A stretch of 64,000 nt of DNA. Source: Acholoe squamosa. Taxonomy: Eukaryota > Annelida > Polychaeta > Phyllodocida > Polynoidae. Shown here one piece after another: positions 44,401 through 57,500 of the stretch. The translations under genes and the position numbers were made by a program. Position 1 is the stretch's first letter, and every line of letters begins with the position of its first letter. The stretch is from the NCBI GenBank assembly GCA_949317995.1, contig OX439041.1:42269269-42333268 (forward strand). Reading direction: 5' to 3'. The notes below the pieces were generated by a model. It was not told where the DNA came from. It did no database searches and was given only the letters and a program-made list of their open reading frames with translations.

Positions 44401-46911
44401 CTTTATCATCATCTTCACTATCCTTCTCCATCTCCTCTCTACGCTCACGACGCTCTCTTCGCCTCTTTTCTCGCTCCTTCTCCTTCGTATCATCTGATGT
44501 GACCTTTTTCCTGAAGATATCTGGGCCCAATTTGGTATCAAGAGGGATATCATCATCTTCATCAGATTCTGAATCGCTGCTTGAACCCCAGTCCATGTCT
44601 GAATCAGAGTCTTCGTCATCACGATCCTTTGCGATAGTTACTTTCTTTGGTGCCTTTGCTTTGAAGAAGTCTGATGCAGGTATTTCTGGCCCTTCTACTT
44701 CATCTTCGTCATTTGACATCTCATCTTGGTCTCCGTCAACATTGCCGTCCTCGACATCAGGCTTCTCACGGTAGGCAGTAATATCAGTTTCGAAGTCCCG
44801 GGTGTATTTGCGTAGTTTTTGACGCAACGTAGTCAGACCTTTAGCATTGTTCTTGCTCATGGCTTTCCTTGCAACGCGATCTTCCCAGCACTGAAATAAA
44901 ATGTTATATATGCATCTATCACACAAAGTGTTGCCTTATTTAAGATTTCATCCGCAATGTGTCTTATGCAATTTACAAAATATATGTTATTCACATGTTT
45001 CATGTGACATCCAAAATACCATACACTATATCTTGCATAGCAAAGAAAAGCCTAGTCAATGATGATCACATAAGCAAAACTCATACCTCGTTGACAAAGT
45101 CTTCAAGCTCAACCAAACAACGGATGTAGAACCGAGGCATGCCCTCCTTCTCTACAACTTTCTTGGCCTTGTCAAATGCTTTGCAGAGATCTTCAAAATC
45201 TGTTGAAATGTAATCACATAGATAATCATATGGATTACTAAGGTGGTTTGATCGATAAGCAGGTTCGACTTTGATCCAAGGAGTGGAAGTGACAAAGCAT
45301 TACAGTTCTTGAAATGCTCAATTAGAAGCCAGATAATATAGGTCATTCACAGGAATGTATTACAGTACAGGTCTTTTTAACTTGGAAATCGCCGGCATTG
45401 GGGAAGTTTGAACATTACTTATATGGATAAGCAAGGAGGAGACATAAAATTTGGTGCTTTTTACCCCATCCCCGATGTGGTATGAATATAATGCAGCAAT
45501 GTAAATTGCTGATAACTCGAAAAGTGAAAAGCCTGTGATTGGCTCCCATGAGTTGTGCACTCATCCTGTTGCATCAGCACTCCCATTGACTGACACGCCG
45601 TCCTTTACAGGGGACGCCATGGAGTCAAGCACTCCCTGACCCAGGTTATTCGCACCACCAAGCCACTATTCGCATAACTCCCGCCAAAACTGCGCTATTC
45701 GCACATTGCAAAAAAAAGGCGGGAAAGTTGATACATGGATCAACATCATATACCTTCACCATTGGAGGCTAAAAGCGTCTTAGGCCACCCAGAGGGTGGG
45801 ATTTTTCAGACCCATGAGGAAGGGGGAATTTTTTTTTTATTTGTCATGAAAAACGTAAGCGGGGATGCCATGAAATTGCCATCACATTCTAGGATTTAGT
45901 GATTGGAAGCCTAGATTCTTTAGCTGACGGATAAAAAAAAATCTTTTTTCCGGAACTCGGGAAAAGATTTTCCCATTCTCACAAAAAAGTCCACCAGGCC
46001 TCTGGACAGGAAACAAACATATTTTTAAGGGTGGCCTTATGGCTGCCAACCAACTGAGTCTGTACAATATTGACAATTGCTCATAATTTACAAAACTTGG
46101 TAATGAAATACCTTTTCCTGCAACACCCCTACATCTCCTCCTTTAATGGCACTACAAATTCATTAAGTAATTCTGCCTCTTATATATAAAATTTCCATCT
46201 TTTTTAAAACTTATTCGCCCCACCAAAATGACTGAAAGTGCAGGGCCCCAGGGTGTCTCCTTATAACTCGTTTTTCGAGATAAAAATGTTCCTACACTAT
46301 TTACTACACTTCTTCTTACAATCAATAACACTGTATATTTATTTTTTACAATGATGAAACAAGGCAGACTCATATCACCACTAAAACAAATCTATGCCAA
46401 AGAAGCACTGTACCTTGCAATACATTGGCCATATCCTTGATTTTCTTGTGGTTCTTAATGTCCTTGATCTTTGTGTTGAGCTCTTCATAACGCTTGTCTT
46501 TGGCGCTACGCACAACACGCTTAGTATCCTCTTCATCGTCACTCCACTGGAATTTCCTGTACTCAGAGATTCAAATTATAATTAGTTCCACAATTTTAGG
46601 AATAGGAAAGTTGATCAACTTCCTGTCACTATTTCAAAAGCCTTTATTATTACTTGATTCAAGTTCAACAGTATTCACTTATAATTGGCTGTTAACAAAG
46701 TTTTTCCTATTAAAATGATAGAATAATACTCTGTCTATTTCTTAGGGTCACAAAGTAGTGTAGTGTAGTGGCAAAAGGTTATATAGGAAGATTATGGGTT
46801 CCGATTATTTTACCTCTGAGTGATCGCTGGCTTCTGTTGCAATTCATCATCAGATGATGAGGTCTCGCTCTCTGTATCAGAGGCATCAGCGGCGTAAAAC
46901 CTGGACGTCAT
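32455..46911 (-). CDS. EIF3C: Translation initiation factor 3 subunit C (eIF3c), complete, 18 coding exons
   Basis: Core PCI-domain subunit of cytoplasmic eIF3, which binds the 40S subunit and eIF1/eIF5. Exons, 5' to 3': 46911-46814, 46556-46414, 45199-45087, 44890-43757, 43079-42618, 41787-41662, 41345-41192, 40038-39845, 39623-39420, 39237-39075, 38618-38589, 37308-37291, 36934-36917, 33989-33969, 33655-33605, 33339-33307, 33004-32948, 32567-32455 (TAA 32457-32455). All phases agree; 3,132 nt, 1,043 residues (human about 913). Start: ATG in the strong context agccaccATGa, [16 protein letters not shown], like vertebrate MSRFFTTGSDSESE. Hallmarks: [18 protein letters not shown] (exon 2), [10 protein letters not shown] (exon 3), acidic linker residues about 160-290, [22 protein letters not shown] (exon 5), [16 protein letters not shown] (exon 6), PCI region from [12 protein letters not shown] (exon 7) to [10 protein letters not shown] (exon 9). 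The C-terminal 113 residues are an expanded RGG tail. The acceptor at 46934-46933 shows a separate 5' UTR exon upstream. Confidence 0.97.
33050..33096 (+). repeat. 24-bp direct repeat in an EIF3C intron
   Basis: 'agccacatctccgtgtgact' occurs twice head to tail. Local duplication only. Confidence 0.85.
34080..34276. mobile_element. 'CCGTAATCTCC' family MITE, copy 3 (left end degraded)
   Basis: The right end is cgggagattacgg-ta at 34262-34276, as in copies 1 and 2. The left end (about 34080, ctgtgaactcctgcgtataagg) is recognisable but diverged. It lies in the EIF3C intron between the 18-nt and 21-nt exons. Confidence 0.65.
36882..37390 (-). repeat. EIF3C: Tandem duplication carrying an 18-nt EIF3C microexon
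   Basis: Blocks 36882-37005 and 37256-37380 are nearly identical (gccaacaagacagt through gatcagtggcttacagcct). Each contains the exon at 36934-36917 or 37308-37291, identical in sequence, encoding GRGGF with split flanking glycines. Each exon is followed on the minus strand by GCAAGT instead of GTAAGT, a GC-AG intron; only this donor keeps the frame. Between the blocks lies a piece of the CAGGGGTAGAC element (37005-37255). Confidence 0.85.
37641..37995. mobile_element. CAGGGGTAGAC element, 355 bp, in an EIF3C intron
   Basis: The left end is caggggtagacactaacact and the right end is gttagtctctacccctg, an inverted pair. CAGGG ends suggest a hAT-like MITE, though the flanking 8-mers (aatatagt, aatacacc) agree only in part. 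Its interior is repeated at 37005-37255 and its left end at 19029-19105. Confidence 0.7.
38350..38531. mobile_element. hAT-like MITE 'CAGGGATGTAAG', copy 3 (182 bp)
   Basis: The ends are cagggatgtaag and cttacatccctg. GATTGT repeats flank it (38343-38348 and 38532-38537). It contains a poly(A) run near 38420. It lies in an EIF3C intron next to the 30-nt exon. Confidence 0.85.
40151..41089. mobile_element. Foldback element, about 940 bp, almost all inverted repeat
   Basis: The left arm starts ggcatagtaccctatgggat and the right arm ends atcccatctggtactatgcc. Inner landmarks also pair: aggtagggggcactgg with ccagcgccccctacct, tttagggctgttcct with aggaacagccctaaa, and ttatcatggt with accatgataa around a centre near 40605. 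It has no coding capacity. It fills most of the EIF3C intron between exons 7 and 8. A fragment recurs near 50325-50385. Confidence 0.85.
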
Positions 46912-47171
46912 GGTGGCTCTTTACCACGGCACCTGAAATGTAGAAATATACTATTATTCAATATATTATGCTAAAGATGATACTTAGTAGTATAGCCGGC
47001 CAAAACTCATTGGGTTTGATAACCGGGTAGTAGATGGACGTCCGTCCTATGCGTATTGTAAGTGTAGTGGAAGGCAGCCTCAGACAGAGGCTATTGATAC
47101 TCAGTTCAATAGCCTGGGGTCAGCTCTATATCCCACTGGATGTGTATTCCATTTTATTGTTTTATTACCCC

Positions 47172-47420
47172 TTTTGATCTAGATAAGAATCTGATTGATC
47201 TGGGATGTGTATTCACTCCCCAAGCTGAGGTGAGGTAACTCCACAAGTAAAGCATCTGCTTGGGGAGTGAGCTTCGTCGCCGCGGCAGCGAACCACTCAG
47301 GATAAGGTCTGAAGCCAGCCCGTAGTGTGACGGGCTGGAGAGGGCGAGCCTGAGTGGAAGGGCGAGTGGAATAGGGCCAATACACGCCCAGGTTCAATGA
47401 GATACTTATCTAGATCAAAA
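47172..47420. mobile_element. MITE with 16-bp inverted ends in the EIF3C upstream region
   Basis: The left end ttttgatctagataag (47172-47187) is the exact reverse complement of 47405-47420. Inner inverted pairs are cactccccaagc with gcttggggagtg and cagcccgt with acgggctg, so it could fold strongly. It lies between the EIF3C start codon and its likely first exon. Confidence 0.75.
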
Positions 47421-48534
47421 CTGACAATAAAACATTTCCTTCTAGGATGATACCTGGGTGAGTAACTCACCTAGCGCTACAGCCTGGGGACTCGGTTATC
47501 TCAGTGGGAGCGGCAGTGCTACCAGATGTTTCACTTTAATTATAGCTACTTGCAGGCCTTAACCACATCATCACCGTGTTAACTCTAAAGCTAGCAAAAG
47601 TAGCTAGCAAGACATGGCAAAACGAAAATATGCAAAGACTTCTAATTGTGCAATTGTGGTTCAACTCGCATCAGATGCCACCATATTGAATATCTTGCAA
47701 GGTAACACACACTCCTAGTGGGTAGATCACTCCACTGTGACACTTGTGCTTCACACTCACACTCACAGGCTGTCACAATTTTTGAACAGTTATATTTTGT
47801 TTGTTTACTTGTATCCTTTGCCACTTTAATCAATACAAATGACACTTTCAGAACAAAGACTTCCTAATTAAAGTATATTGTTCCATTTAAAGACAAGGTT
47901 GTCATGTATAAGGCCATATGCATTGTTTTGTTTTGCTTGACATTTTGCACAAGCGTGTTTTGACAGTCGCGGCCCCGGACGAGTGGACGCATGGCTGCTG
48001 AGACCGGCGAATAGCGAGCACAAACGTAAGATCACCACCCAGGATCTATGCAGCTGAGCCCGACTGTAGAGCACATATGGCGAGATCAATCAATCGTTAA
48101 TACGTTTGCCTAATATTACAAGTCAACAGAGAAATATATTCATTGTAACTTACCCAAGAAAGCCAAAAAAGCCTGGTTTACCCCAACAATATGGCGGGTT
48201 TCGCAACTCACGTGTAGGTGAAAAGAACGTCATCACTTCGTGTGTATGTATAATACGGAATGTGAAGGCCATCAACCGAAACATACTTGGTCATTTGTAA
48301 AGTAAGATATTACAAAATAGTCGCATATTTTATTTTCAAGTTCAAATTATAGCATAGAAAAGATTTCTTAAGAGAATATAAGAACAAACTACTGGGAATA
48401 TTTCAATTTAGCTCAATAAGTCGTATCCTTTTTCGGTTCAGTTTTATTCTAATAGATGGTTGCGTTTTACTGATATCCAGAAAGTACACAAGTAGGGCAT
48501 GACGTTTTACACACGACACAACAACACGTGCTGG

Positions 48535-48540
48535 ACAGGC
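48535..48540. promoter_or_regulatory. CACGTG E-box upstream of FTSJ3
   Basis: The palindrome CACGTG sits 59 bp before the FTSJ3 ATG. Myc/Max-type E-boxes are common at ribosome-biogenesis gene promoters. Function here is inferred from motif and place only. Confidence 0.4.
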
Positions 48541-48598
48541 AGCACGTCAAACCAGAAAAGATTAGGAAAAGGTCTGCAAAAGCAGATTTAACATCAAG

Positions 48599-51500
48599 AT
48601 GGGAAAGAAAGGGAAGATAGGAAAGGCTCGCAAGGATAAATTTTATCATTTAGCTAAAGAGACAGGTGAGTATTTGCGTTGTAGTTTGAAATACTGTCTG
48701 TACCCAAAGATCTAGACTAAACGAATCCTGGACTGGAATTGCGGAAATTTCGGCCAGTTTTCAGTTTAGCCTTAGGGAGTGATCATTTTTTAACAACGGG
48801 GGGCTGGTGGGTTTGAGGGGGGGGGAGGGTCAGAATTTTTTCAACCCCTTGACCAGGGGGGGGTCAGAATTTTTTCAATACATCTGATGGGGGGGGGGTC
48901 AAAATAATTTCACCTATTTTCAATGGAAAACCCTGCGCGTTACTATAGGCTAAAAGTAAAAGGGGACATTCGCGAGCGAATTTTGTCCCTTATGGGGGGT
49001 TGAAAAAATTTTACTCCCTTGAGAGGGAGGGGGGTCGGAATTTTTTTTGCGAATAGCTGTGAATGGGATCTGATAAATTACATGGGAGGGGTGTGAAAAT
49101 TTTTGTCCCCGCCCCCCCCTCCCGCCTATATTCTAACCAAGACAAGGCAAGAGTATATGGTAACTGGACACCTCGGTCTCGGAAGCAGAGACACCTCGGA
49201 AATAGACTCCTTGGGATAGGCACTTACCTAATATTTCAAGACTTTATCCCATTAAACCTATCTAATGCTCAATGGAAGGATCTTGAGAAAAGAAGTGGAT
49301 TTGCTTTTGAAATGAAGTCTCTATGTCAATTTTAAGTGGAATTACGACCGGTCAAAGGTACCAAATCAGACCTAGAATTCTGCCATAGTTAAGAGTTTAA
49401 TTTGGATCTAATTTTGTGATCAAGCAAGATGAATCCAAGGTATACTAGATCACTAAAATGAATATTTTTGGGCAGTTTTCTTTTCAGATAAGCAAGATAT
49501 ACCCTCAAGAATGTAAATAATGATACATTTTATCATAATCAAACAATGTAAAAGCAAATTTTTGATGTCATCTTTTCTCTTGAACTGTGCGCTCTGACAG
49601 AACCATGGCAGAATATCGTCTTTGACTCAGGATGTATGAATGATCATAACTTCCATTGAAATTGACATAATAACTTCATTTAAAAAGCAAAACCACTTAT
49701 TTTTATCATAGCTATCAATTTCCCACCATATAAAATACATACAATAAGGTCTTAATTGAAAGGTAAGTGCCCAACTTTGGGCAGGTTGGGATAAGTGTCT
49801 AGAGATAATCTCGCCCAAAAAGTTTGCAGGGTCTGTCAAACATACTGCAGCCCCTTAGAAAAAGAAAATGAAAACATTTTCTAGATCATTTTTAACCATA
49901 GAACAGGTGGGAACCATTTATTTTTAGGTGCTCAATTATCTTCTCATCGTAAAATGGTTCTAAACTTTTGGTTGAAATTTGATGGGGTCAAAGGCAAAAT
50001 TCCCTGCATTCAATCTTGTACAAAAAATAATCATTTTAAAGGTCTAGCCAAGCCTGTTAAAATGAGCCCTTGTTTGTAAAGATCCCCCAGTAAATAGCTT
50101 CAGAATAAGCTTGCAAAGAAAGGAGAGTTTAACACTACCCAGTTTCAGCTTTATCACAGTTTCACACCTCTCCTGCAGCAGACTCACACAGTGGAGGTAT
50201 TTCAGTGCCTACTTGGGAGCAGGGACACCTCGGAAGCAGACATCTTGGAAGCATATAACTTTCTAAATAATTCTTTTTACAATTTTAAAATTGTTTCTTT
50301 GCCATCCCAGGATTCTACGGCGTAGGGACAGTATCAATAGGGTTATAGTTTTTCAAATTCTACAAGAAGAGAGGGATATTATCTGCTTCCGAGGTGTCCT
50401 ATTCTCTGCTTCCGAGGTGTCTGCTTCCGAGCTGTCCCTGTTTCCGAGTTGTCTAGTATTCAAGTATATTGGTATAGTATACTATAGTTAATGGGGCTGT
50501 GTACAAATGACGTCATGCAGGAGGGGGGAGGGGGGGTCCCACTGCCCATGACCAAGCATGACAAGGGGGGGTCATGGGCTGTATGACATCATGTCATCAA
50601 AATATCACAAGTTTTAACAAGAAAAAAAGATTTGTAAAGGTAGGGAAGTTTAATGCATTCATCTGATATGAAATACCAATACAGGCATGCTTTCCTCAGA
50701 CATCCCACTCAAAGAGTATCACTCCCATCAATGTCAGTGTTGGTTGACTAGGCCTACTCTATCCTACCTCTAACCTAGGCCCTGTAACACTTTGAAATAC
50801 CCTTTTAGTTGGACACGTTTTACCATACATAGGACCCCATGTATAGGTTGATCCCTGCAGGTAAGAAGCTCCCTGACCATGAGAATTTGGTAGAAAGCTT
50901 CAAAATGACCCAAATTCTATTCTATATGATATATTTCACAATTCAAAAACCCATTGGTAACTTAAGGGTTTCTCATTACTTATCAACGGGCCATTCTGTC
51001 CTGCAGACATTAATGTTCTGCAGGCTCGGACTGATTTTGGCAGTACTGGATTCCTCAAGAACACAAGGTCTTGAGATTACAGTCAGTCATTTGGTCCCAC
51101 AGTCTGGTCATTTCTGCAGGCCCGGCAGCAATTTTCACAGCAATGGCCTTGGTCCCACATGTTTTATGGACTGCGAGGGGTGCAGTAGATTTCCATACAG
51201 AGGTGCAGAAAATTTTCTGACCCCTTCCCTTTGGACAGGTTGCAATTTCCCTGGTCACCCCCCTTGTTCTACAATAATTCACAGGCTTTCCTACTGAAAA
51301 GGCATAACATCTTTTTGACCCCTCCCCCACCTTGAGGTGTCAAAATCATTTCTACCTTGGAAACAAACAACCTTACTTTCCTTTGTCTGAATGAGACTCT
51401 AGGGGCTATGCCTTATATGCAGGTTCTACAGTAAAATCTGACTGCTTTGTATGTCTGATTGCAATTGATGGTCTTCTGACAATTTGATCCTTTTCTTTTA

Positions 51501-54500
51501 TCATGTATTAGACTATTGATCTAGACAGGATTTTTTTTCAGGATATTTTGTGACAGGAAATACTTGTGTATGATCAATACCATAGGCATAGTACTCTGTG
51601 TATAAGGCACAGAAATTCAATCCACATATAGGGACTCATAAGCTGATGCTGACAGTGTTCGGCATGTTTTTCTGTTCATTAATTTTGTTGATCAGTGCTA
51701 GTTCATCTGTTTTATGTTGCATGTATCCTTGATTGCCAATTCACACCCATTATGTCCCTTTGAACCATTTCAATTTGTTTATCTAGGCTGTACACTATTC
51801 ATGCACTTTGGGCAGAGGGGGGGGGTATCTCTGCATGACGTCATGTTAAGGGGGGTCAAGTGTTGTATGACGAAACATGACAAGGGGGGAGGGGGGGTCA
51901 AAAATGGTCAAAAAAAGCATGACGTCATTTGTACACAGCCCCAATAGTAGGCACAGTCACAAAGTGACCTACAGAATTGAAATAGATATTCAGTGAAAAT
52001 TTCAAGTCAATATCTTGTTTAGTTTCTGAGAAAATGACAATTATGTCGTCTGAGAATTCTGCCCATTATCCCATAGACATAGTGAATCATATAGGACATT
52101 GTGACCGCTGACAGATAACTGCCTGTTGGTGAAAACACATTTTTCTGTTCTCATTTTATCAATTTTTAACCAATTTCCTTCAAATAAAAAATGTAATGAT
52201 GAGTGTTGGATGCCCGGTAGATCTAGCTCACCTGTGACCTTGGCGGTCAAAGTAATTTAAGGTCAAGGTCAAAGGTCACTTTTCAGCGAGACCTAAATTC
52301 TACCTAGATTTAAAGAGACTACCAAATTTACCTGGTAATATAAGTATGCTTACATACTATAAATGTGTATCAAATACCCTACCAGCTTAGGTGACCTTAT
52401 TTTCAGGTCATTAAAGGTCAAGGACAAGGTCAGAGCTTAATTTTTGGTCTCCAGTGTCATGTGTCCAAACTTTTTGACCCAAAGTTTTCAGGAGAGTCCC
52501 TTGGCTCTCAGCTACAAATGACCTATCATTGGATTTGTCTTGATGAGTAGGATCAATTTATGGCCTTAGTAGTGTGAACCAACCAGTAAAAGTGTGTGAA
52601 CCGAAGCTCTGAAAAAATACATTTTTCAATTTCTCCAACAATTCAACTTTCCCCCCACCTGATCTTTAAAATGAATCAATAGCTTTCCATTGGTACCCTA
52701 GCCATGCCTGTGCATTTGTAAACAAGTCAGGATGATGCTAGGTATGATGTCATAGAAAATACCCGTATGCAGAAAGTAGGTCACACATTTCGCGGCAAGG
52801 GGTACCCTTGCAGTATGGGGCTTTATGACTGTGGCTATTAATAGTAGGAAAAACATGCCAAACACTTATTTTGGATTTTCCCGGATAATTTGACACCATC
52901 GGGAAGCTGGCAACTTGAGTAATTTAATGGTGTTCAAATTGTCTTTCTGAAGGTAGGGCCTACTAGAACAGAAGTTATAAAGGATTGAATATGGAATTTA
53001 TATCACATTTTCTGTCAGTGGATTCACTGCCATTGTGAGTCTTATCAGTCCCTGCACACTGCACAGCCTGAACTGGGACTCCCTTATTTCAGACCTTGCA
53101 TTACTTATGTCAAATTAAATTTGACTGAATAATCATAGAGATTAACCAGTTACACCACTGTAAGCACAACAGTTTGGCGATTCTGGGGCTATATTTTGCA
53201 CCATAAGGAAGTAAGATAATTATTATAGATCATGTTGGAAAGTCAAAATATTTTAAATGGCAGTGTGATAGCTGACCTGAAATTCTTGGATTTTTTACTC
53301 AACTCTCTTATACTCTTTAGCTTTGGGCTAATTTGGGATAATAGATAATGGATAGCTGATTAAATAGGCCTAACATAGCACAAAAAATTAGTTATTTCAA
53401 GCTCGTAGCATTCGTGAGACCTTGGGCTTTAATTTGATACCAAACATGCCTATAACATTTTTCTTCAATTTTGAGTCATATTTACCAAAAATTTCTGAAA
53501 AAAAAGAATTGGGGTTGGGCCAAAAATTTAGGGTAGGTTGGGATACCTTAACACAACTTTTTTTTTAGGCCATATCCTAAAAGTACACATTTTTATGGTT
53601 ATCCCTGTATAAGTTCAAAAAAGTTACCAAAATATTTAGTTTTAATATTTTCGGTTTTATTTCAAAACTCTTCTGAATTACATATAATTTGTCCAGATAT
53701 TTCATTATTTCTGCCTCTATAGTAACTAATAATGTCTTAAGCTTTCAATAGAGGTAAAAAATATCAGCATTTTATATTTCAAGGTTTTATAGAAATTCCA
53801 CTCTACGCACACCCATCCCCCTTGAGAACTGTTAAGAAATTAAATCAATGACTGGATCTAGAGTAAAATGACCCACAAATTCTGATTCCTTGGTTATTTT
53901 TACCCTATTTACTGAAATATTATCAATTTTGACAATGGTAAAGGGCCTGAAAATAGACGATCATATTAATTGATTTACTATGGTGACAGATAGGGACTTA
54001 CGTGAGTGAGCACTAGTGTGTTATTCCTAACTATAGAACTATGCAAGATTCAAGAAGGCTTTGATTTATTATATTATTGACTATAAATGTATTAAGGATA
54101 CATTCATGTCAGCACCGCATCAACATTGATTAAGTTATAAAGTGTTTTATATATGACAGAATACAATTTATCACAGCAGGCTTTTTGGCTCAGGGTCTCC
54201 CTGAGCTGCTGGTTAGGCAGGGTCTAGTAAATCAAATGGTATCAACTTTTAATTTGCATATTTTTAATAAAGAATGAGTATATTGTATAACAAAACTACC
54301 AAATATAAGTAGAAAAGGATCATATCGTTACTGTGACCGAAGCTCAAAGAAAACAGATTTATATATTTATTCATAAAAATAAACTTCAAAATGCCACTGT
54401 GGAAAACTGCTGAAAAGCAAACTTTTTTGTTTCCCATTGAAACCTATATATAAACCAATTTCTTCTCAAGTCAATTCCTCATAGAGTCCAATAGTAAAAG

Positions 54501-57500
54501 TTCCAGGATAAATGCAAAGTGTATGAAATTAAGACACTTTGCCCTCTGTGAGATGACAATTTCTACTCCGAGATAGAAATTTTGAAATATGCGCGACAAT
54601 TCTTGCTCTCCTCAATTCTGCGCATTTGACTGAGAAAGATCAAAACACCAAACGACGACGACTGTTGCAAACATGCCTCCTACACCACACATTGACTGTC
54701 CACCCACTGGCTCCAGCTGTTCCCATCTATTTCTACTGGAAGCAGCATTTGTTTAGTAGTTGAATAGTCAACTGTGTCCACCAACTGGTAGCATAAACAC
54801 CACAAGGCTTAAAGGGAGAGCAGATGTGCGTGTTTAGTCCTGGTGCTGGCATTACCGGCATGTTTAACTTGACAATTTCTATCTCTGTTAATGATTGTTT
54901 TGAGGTAGCACATTATGGATATCAATATTAGATCATCATATTTCAGTTTTGAGCAAGATTAAAAACTTAAGTGTACAAAAAGATAGAAAAAGGGTTTATA
55001 AAGTGATTTTGTGATCTATATCACACATTCAATCTTATGAGTGTTGGGGGTCTGGTACATGTATGGACATGGATAGGTACATGTGGTGTTGTGTGGATAA
55101 CCAACCCTGAGCCATGTGTGCTTCAAGGCACAACGTCAATTCATTCGTTAGGAAGTGGTCATTTTTTAACAACATGGGGTGGGGGGCTGGTTAGTTTGCT
55201 CGCAAGGGTAAAAATTTGTTGACCCCCACCCATAGGCAATGAAAATTTGCATAAAGCACACCCTTTTATCCTATACAATGTAGTAACACGCAGGCTTCTT
55301 CGCTGAAAATTATTTCGACCCCCTCCTGCTTCGGAGGGCTTGAAAGAATTTCGACCCCCCCCCCCCGCTAAAGGGCTTGCAAAATTCTGATCCCCCAACC
55401 CAACCCACCTTCCCCCCAACGTTGTTACAAAATGATCACTCCCTTAAGAAGGGGTGAAAATTTTTTGCCCCTCCACCCAAATCAACCACCCCTCCCCTGT
55501 AGTTATAAAAATGACCACTCCCTCAGTGGGCCTGTATATGGAGTCTGAGAAAGACATGCGTGTCAACGTGTGGGATTTTACAGACAGGGTCACTTTTTAT
55601 CCCATATAGTCTGCTGCCTCTTCCCATGTCCATCGGATTGTAAAAGTGCCTCTCTACCTTCTCCCTGTCCCCTCTGCCTCCTGCCTGCCCCCTCCTTACC
55701 TACTTCCTTCCCCGTCTCTGCCTCCTTTCTACCCCGTCTCTGCCTCTTCCTGATCATTGACAGATAAACCACTTGCTAACAGGTCGTGACTGCTGACAAT
55801 ATGATATATATTTGATGTATATTTGTAGTTGATGTATGTAGGTGAGTTTTCCAATGACAGTCATATTAATCCCAAGTGTAAAGCTTCCTCTACTTCATCG
55901 ATATTGGTCTAATCAACTGGCATATGATCATTCTAGATATTGTCACACATATGATATTCAAAAATAGACAACACAGAGTTACACAGAATTAATTCCCTAT
56001 CCAACACAATGTTTGCTTGTAGGTTTCCGTGCCAGATCAGCGTTCAAACTTCTCCAGTTAAACAGAAAGTATGAGTTCCTCCAGAACTCGCGTGTGTGTA
56101 TCGACCTGTGTGCCGCTCCTGGAGGATGGCTCCAGGTGGCAGCACAGAACATGCCCGTCTCCAGTGTCATCATAGGTAAGTCTCTACCACACATCATAGG
56201 GGAAGATCTATCATTGTGTGTTCTAACTATACTTAACACTGAAAGGATGACTATAGGTTTAAATTCACTGTCTTCCTGAATTATCAGTGCAGTGCTGTAA
56301 AGAGACTTCGGGAATTTTATCAGTCCTGTAATGTCAGCATAATGCATGCATACACTCACTGCTCAGTTACACTCATTCATCACGACACCCAATGGTCATG
56401 AGACATTAAAATTCTATGCGGCTCCTAAAAAGATAACCGTTATGGGAATAGGTATGTTTATCTGGTAGTTCAAAGTTAACAAAAGACATAGGGTATTGGT
56501 AGAGCCAGCGTCTTTGTTATATAAACAGATCTACCTGAAGATCATTCAAAACATTATTATGCATGTGCATCAATGATAATATCGGTAATATCCCCAAAGT
56601 TAGGGCTTGGCATGTTAGGGAAACTGATGATTTACAAACAACTCTTTGTTTTTAGGTGTTGATCTGGTGCCCATAAAACCAATCCACAATGTGAAGACCT
56701 TCACTGAGGATATCACCACTGATAAATGTCGCCAGGTAATGCTTTTTGTACAATATGGGAATAAGAGAGAGAGAGAGAGTGCATTTAAATGAATATTTTT
56801 AAATGGCTCACTTAACACACACACAAAAGTATACCTTATTTATTAGAGGATTCGACACGTTTCACGATCTAAATCCCTTGAGAATATTGGAATTCTCTTT
56901 ACCTATATGTCTGACCTGGTTGTAGTGAGTTCCTTTGTCGATTAGTTCAGAAATAAACAGAGACGTTTTGGTTCATTGCAGGTTTTGAAGAAAGAGCTTC
57001 ACGACTGGAAGGTGGACGTGGTGCTGAACGATGGTGCCCCCAATGTCGGCAAGAACTGGGTACAGGATGCCTTCTCACAGGGTAAGAGTACTATCAATAA
57101 TAGGTTGATAGCTTTTTATATACCAGCAAGTTGATTACACAGGGACTACTGGTTTACTAGTAACTACGTGGGATACCAACATATATTGTCTATAATCAGA
57201 CTAATTTCGACAGTCTTCAGTAATGGCAGGGATGTAAGCCTTCAGGTTTTATCAGGATTTCCTAATTTAAAAAAAATTTGAATGACATGTATTTCCCTGA
57301 TACAAGTGGTAAGGAGGGCTGTTTGGAAAAATAGAAGGCTTTTATATCAAGTAAATGTATGGCTTCCTGATGTTTGCCCTTGCCTGACTTACATCCCTGG
57401 TAATGGTATACTGAAAAAAAAAGATTTCATTGGAATTCAGTCACACTATATGTAATAAAACATTATTTATTTTGTAGCCGAGCTGACCTTGTCTGCCATG

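Larger units (their letters stand above)
46912..48598. promoter_or_regulatory. Divergent intergenic region between EIF3C and FTSJ3
   Basis: EIF3C (minus) and FTSJ3 (plus) start codons face away from each other across 1,687 bp. On the EIF3C side a 5' UTR exon must exist; a plausible donor is ctag|gtgagt at 47471/47470 on the minus strand. A GC-rich patch lies at 47960-48030. No TATA box was placed with confidence. A shared promoter is an inference from layout; both genes are housekeeping-type and serve protein synthesis. Confidence 0.5.

Noticed and set aside
52260-52280. Nuclear-receptor DR1 site (aggtcaaaggtca)
   Set aside because: It sits in a cluster of the same motif that looks like a short tandem repeat, far inside an intron, so chance or repeat origin is as likely.
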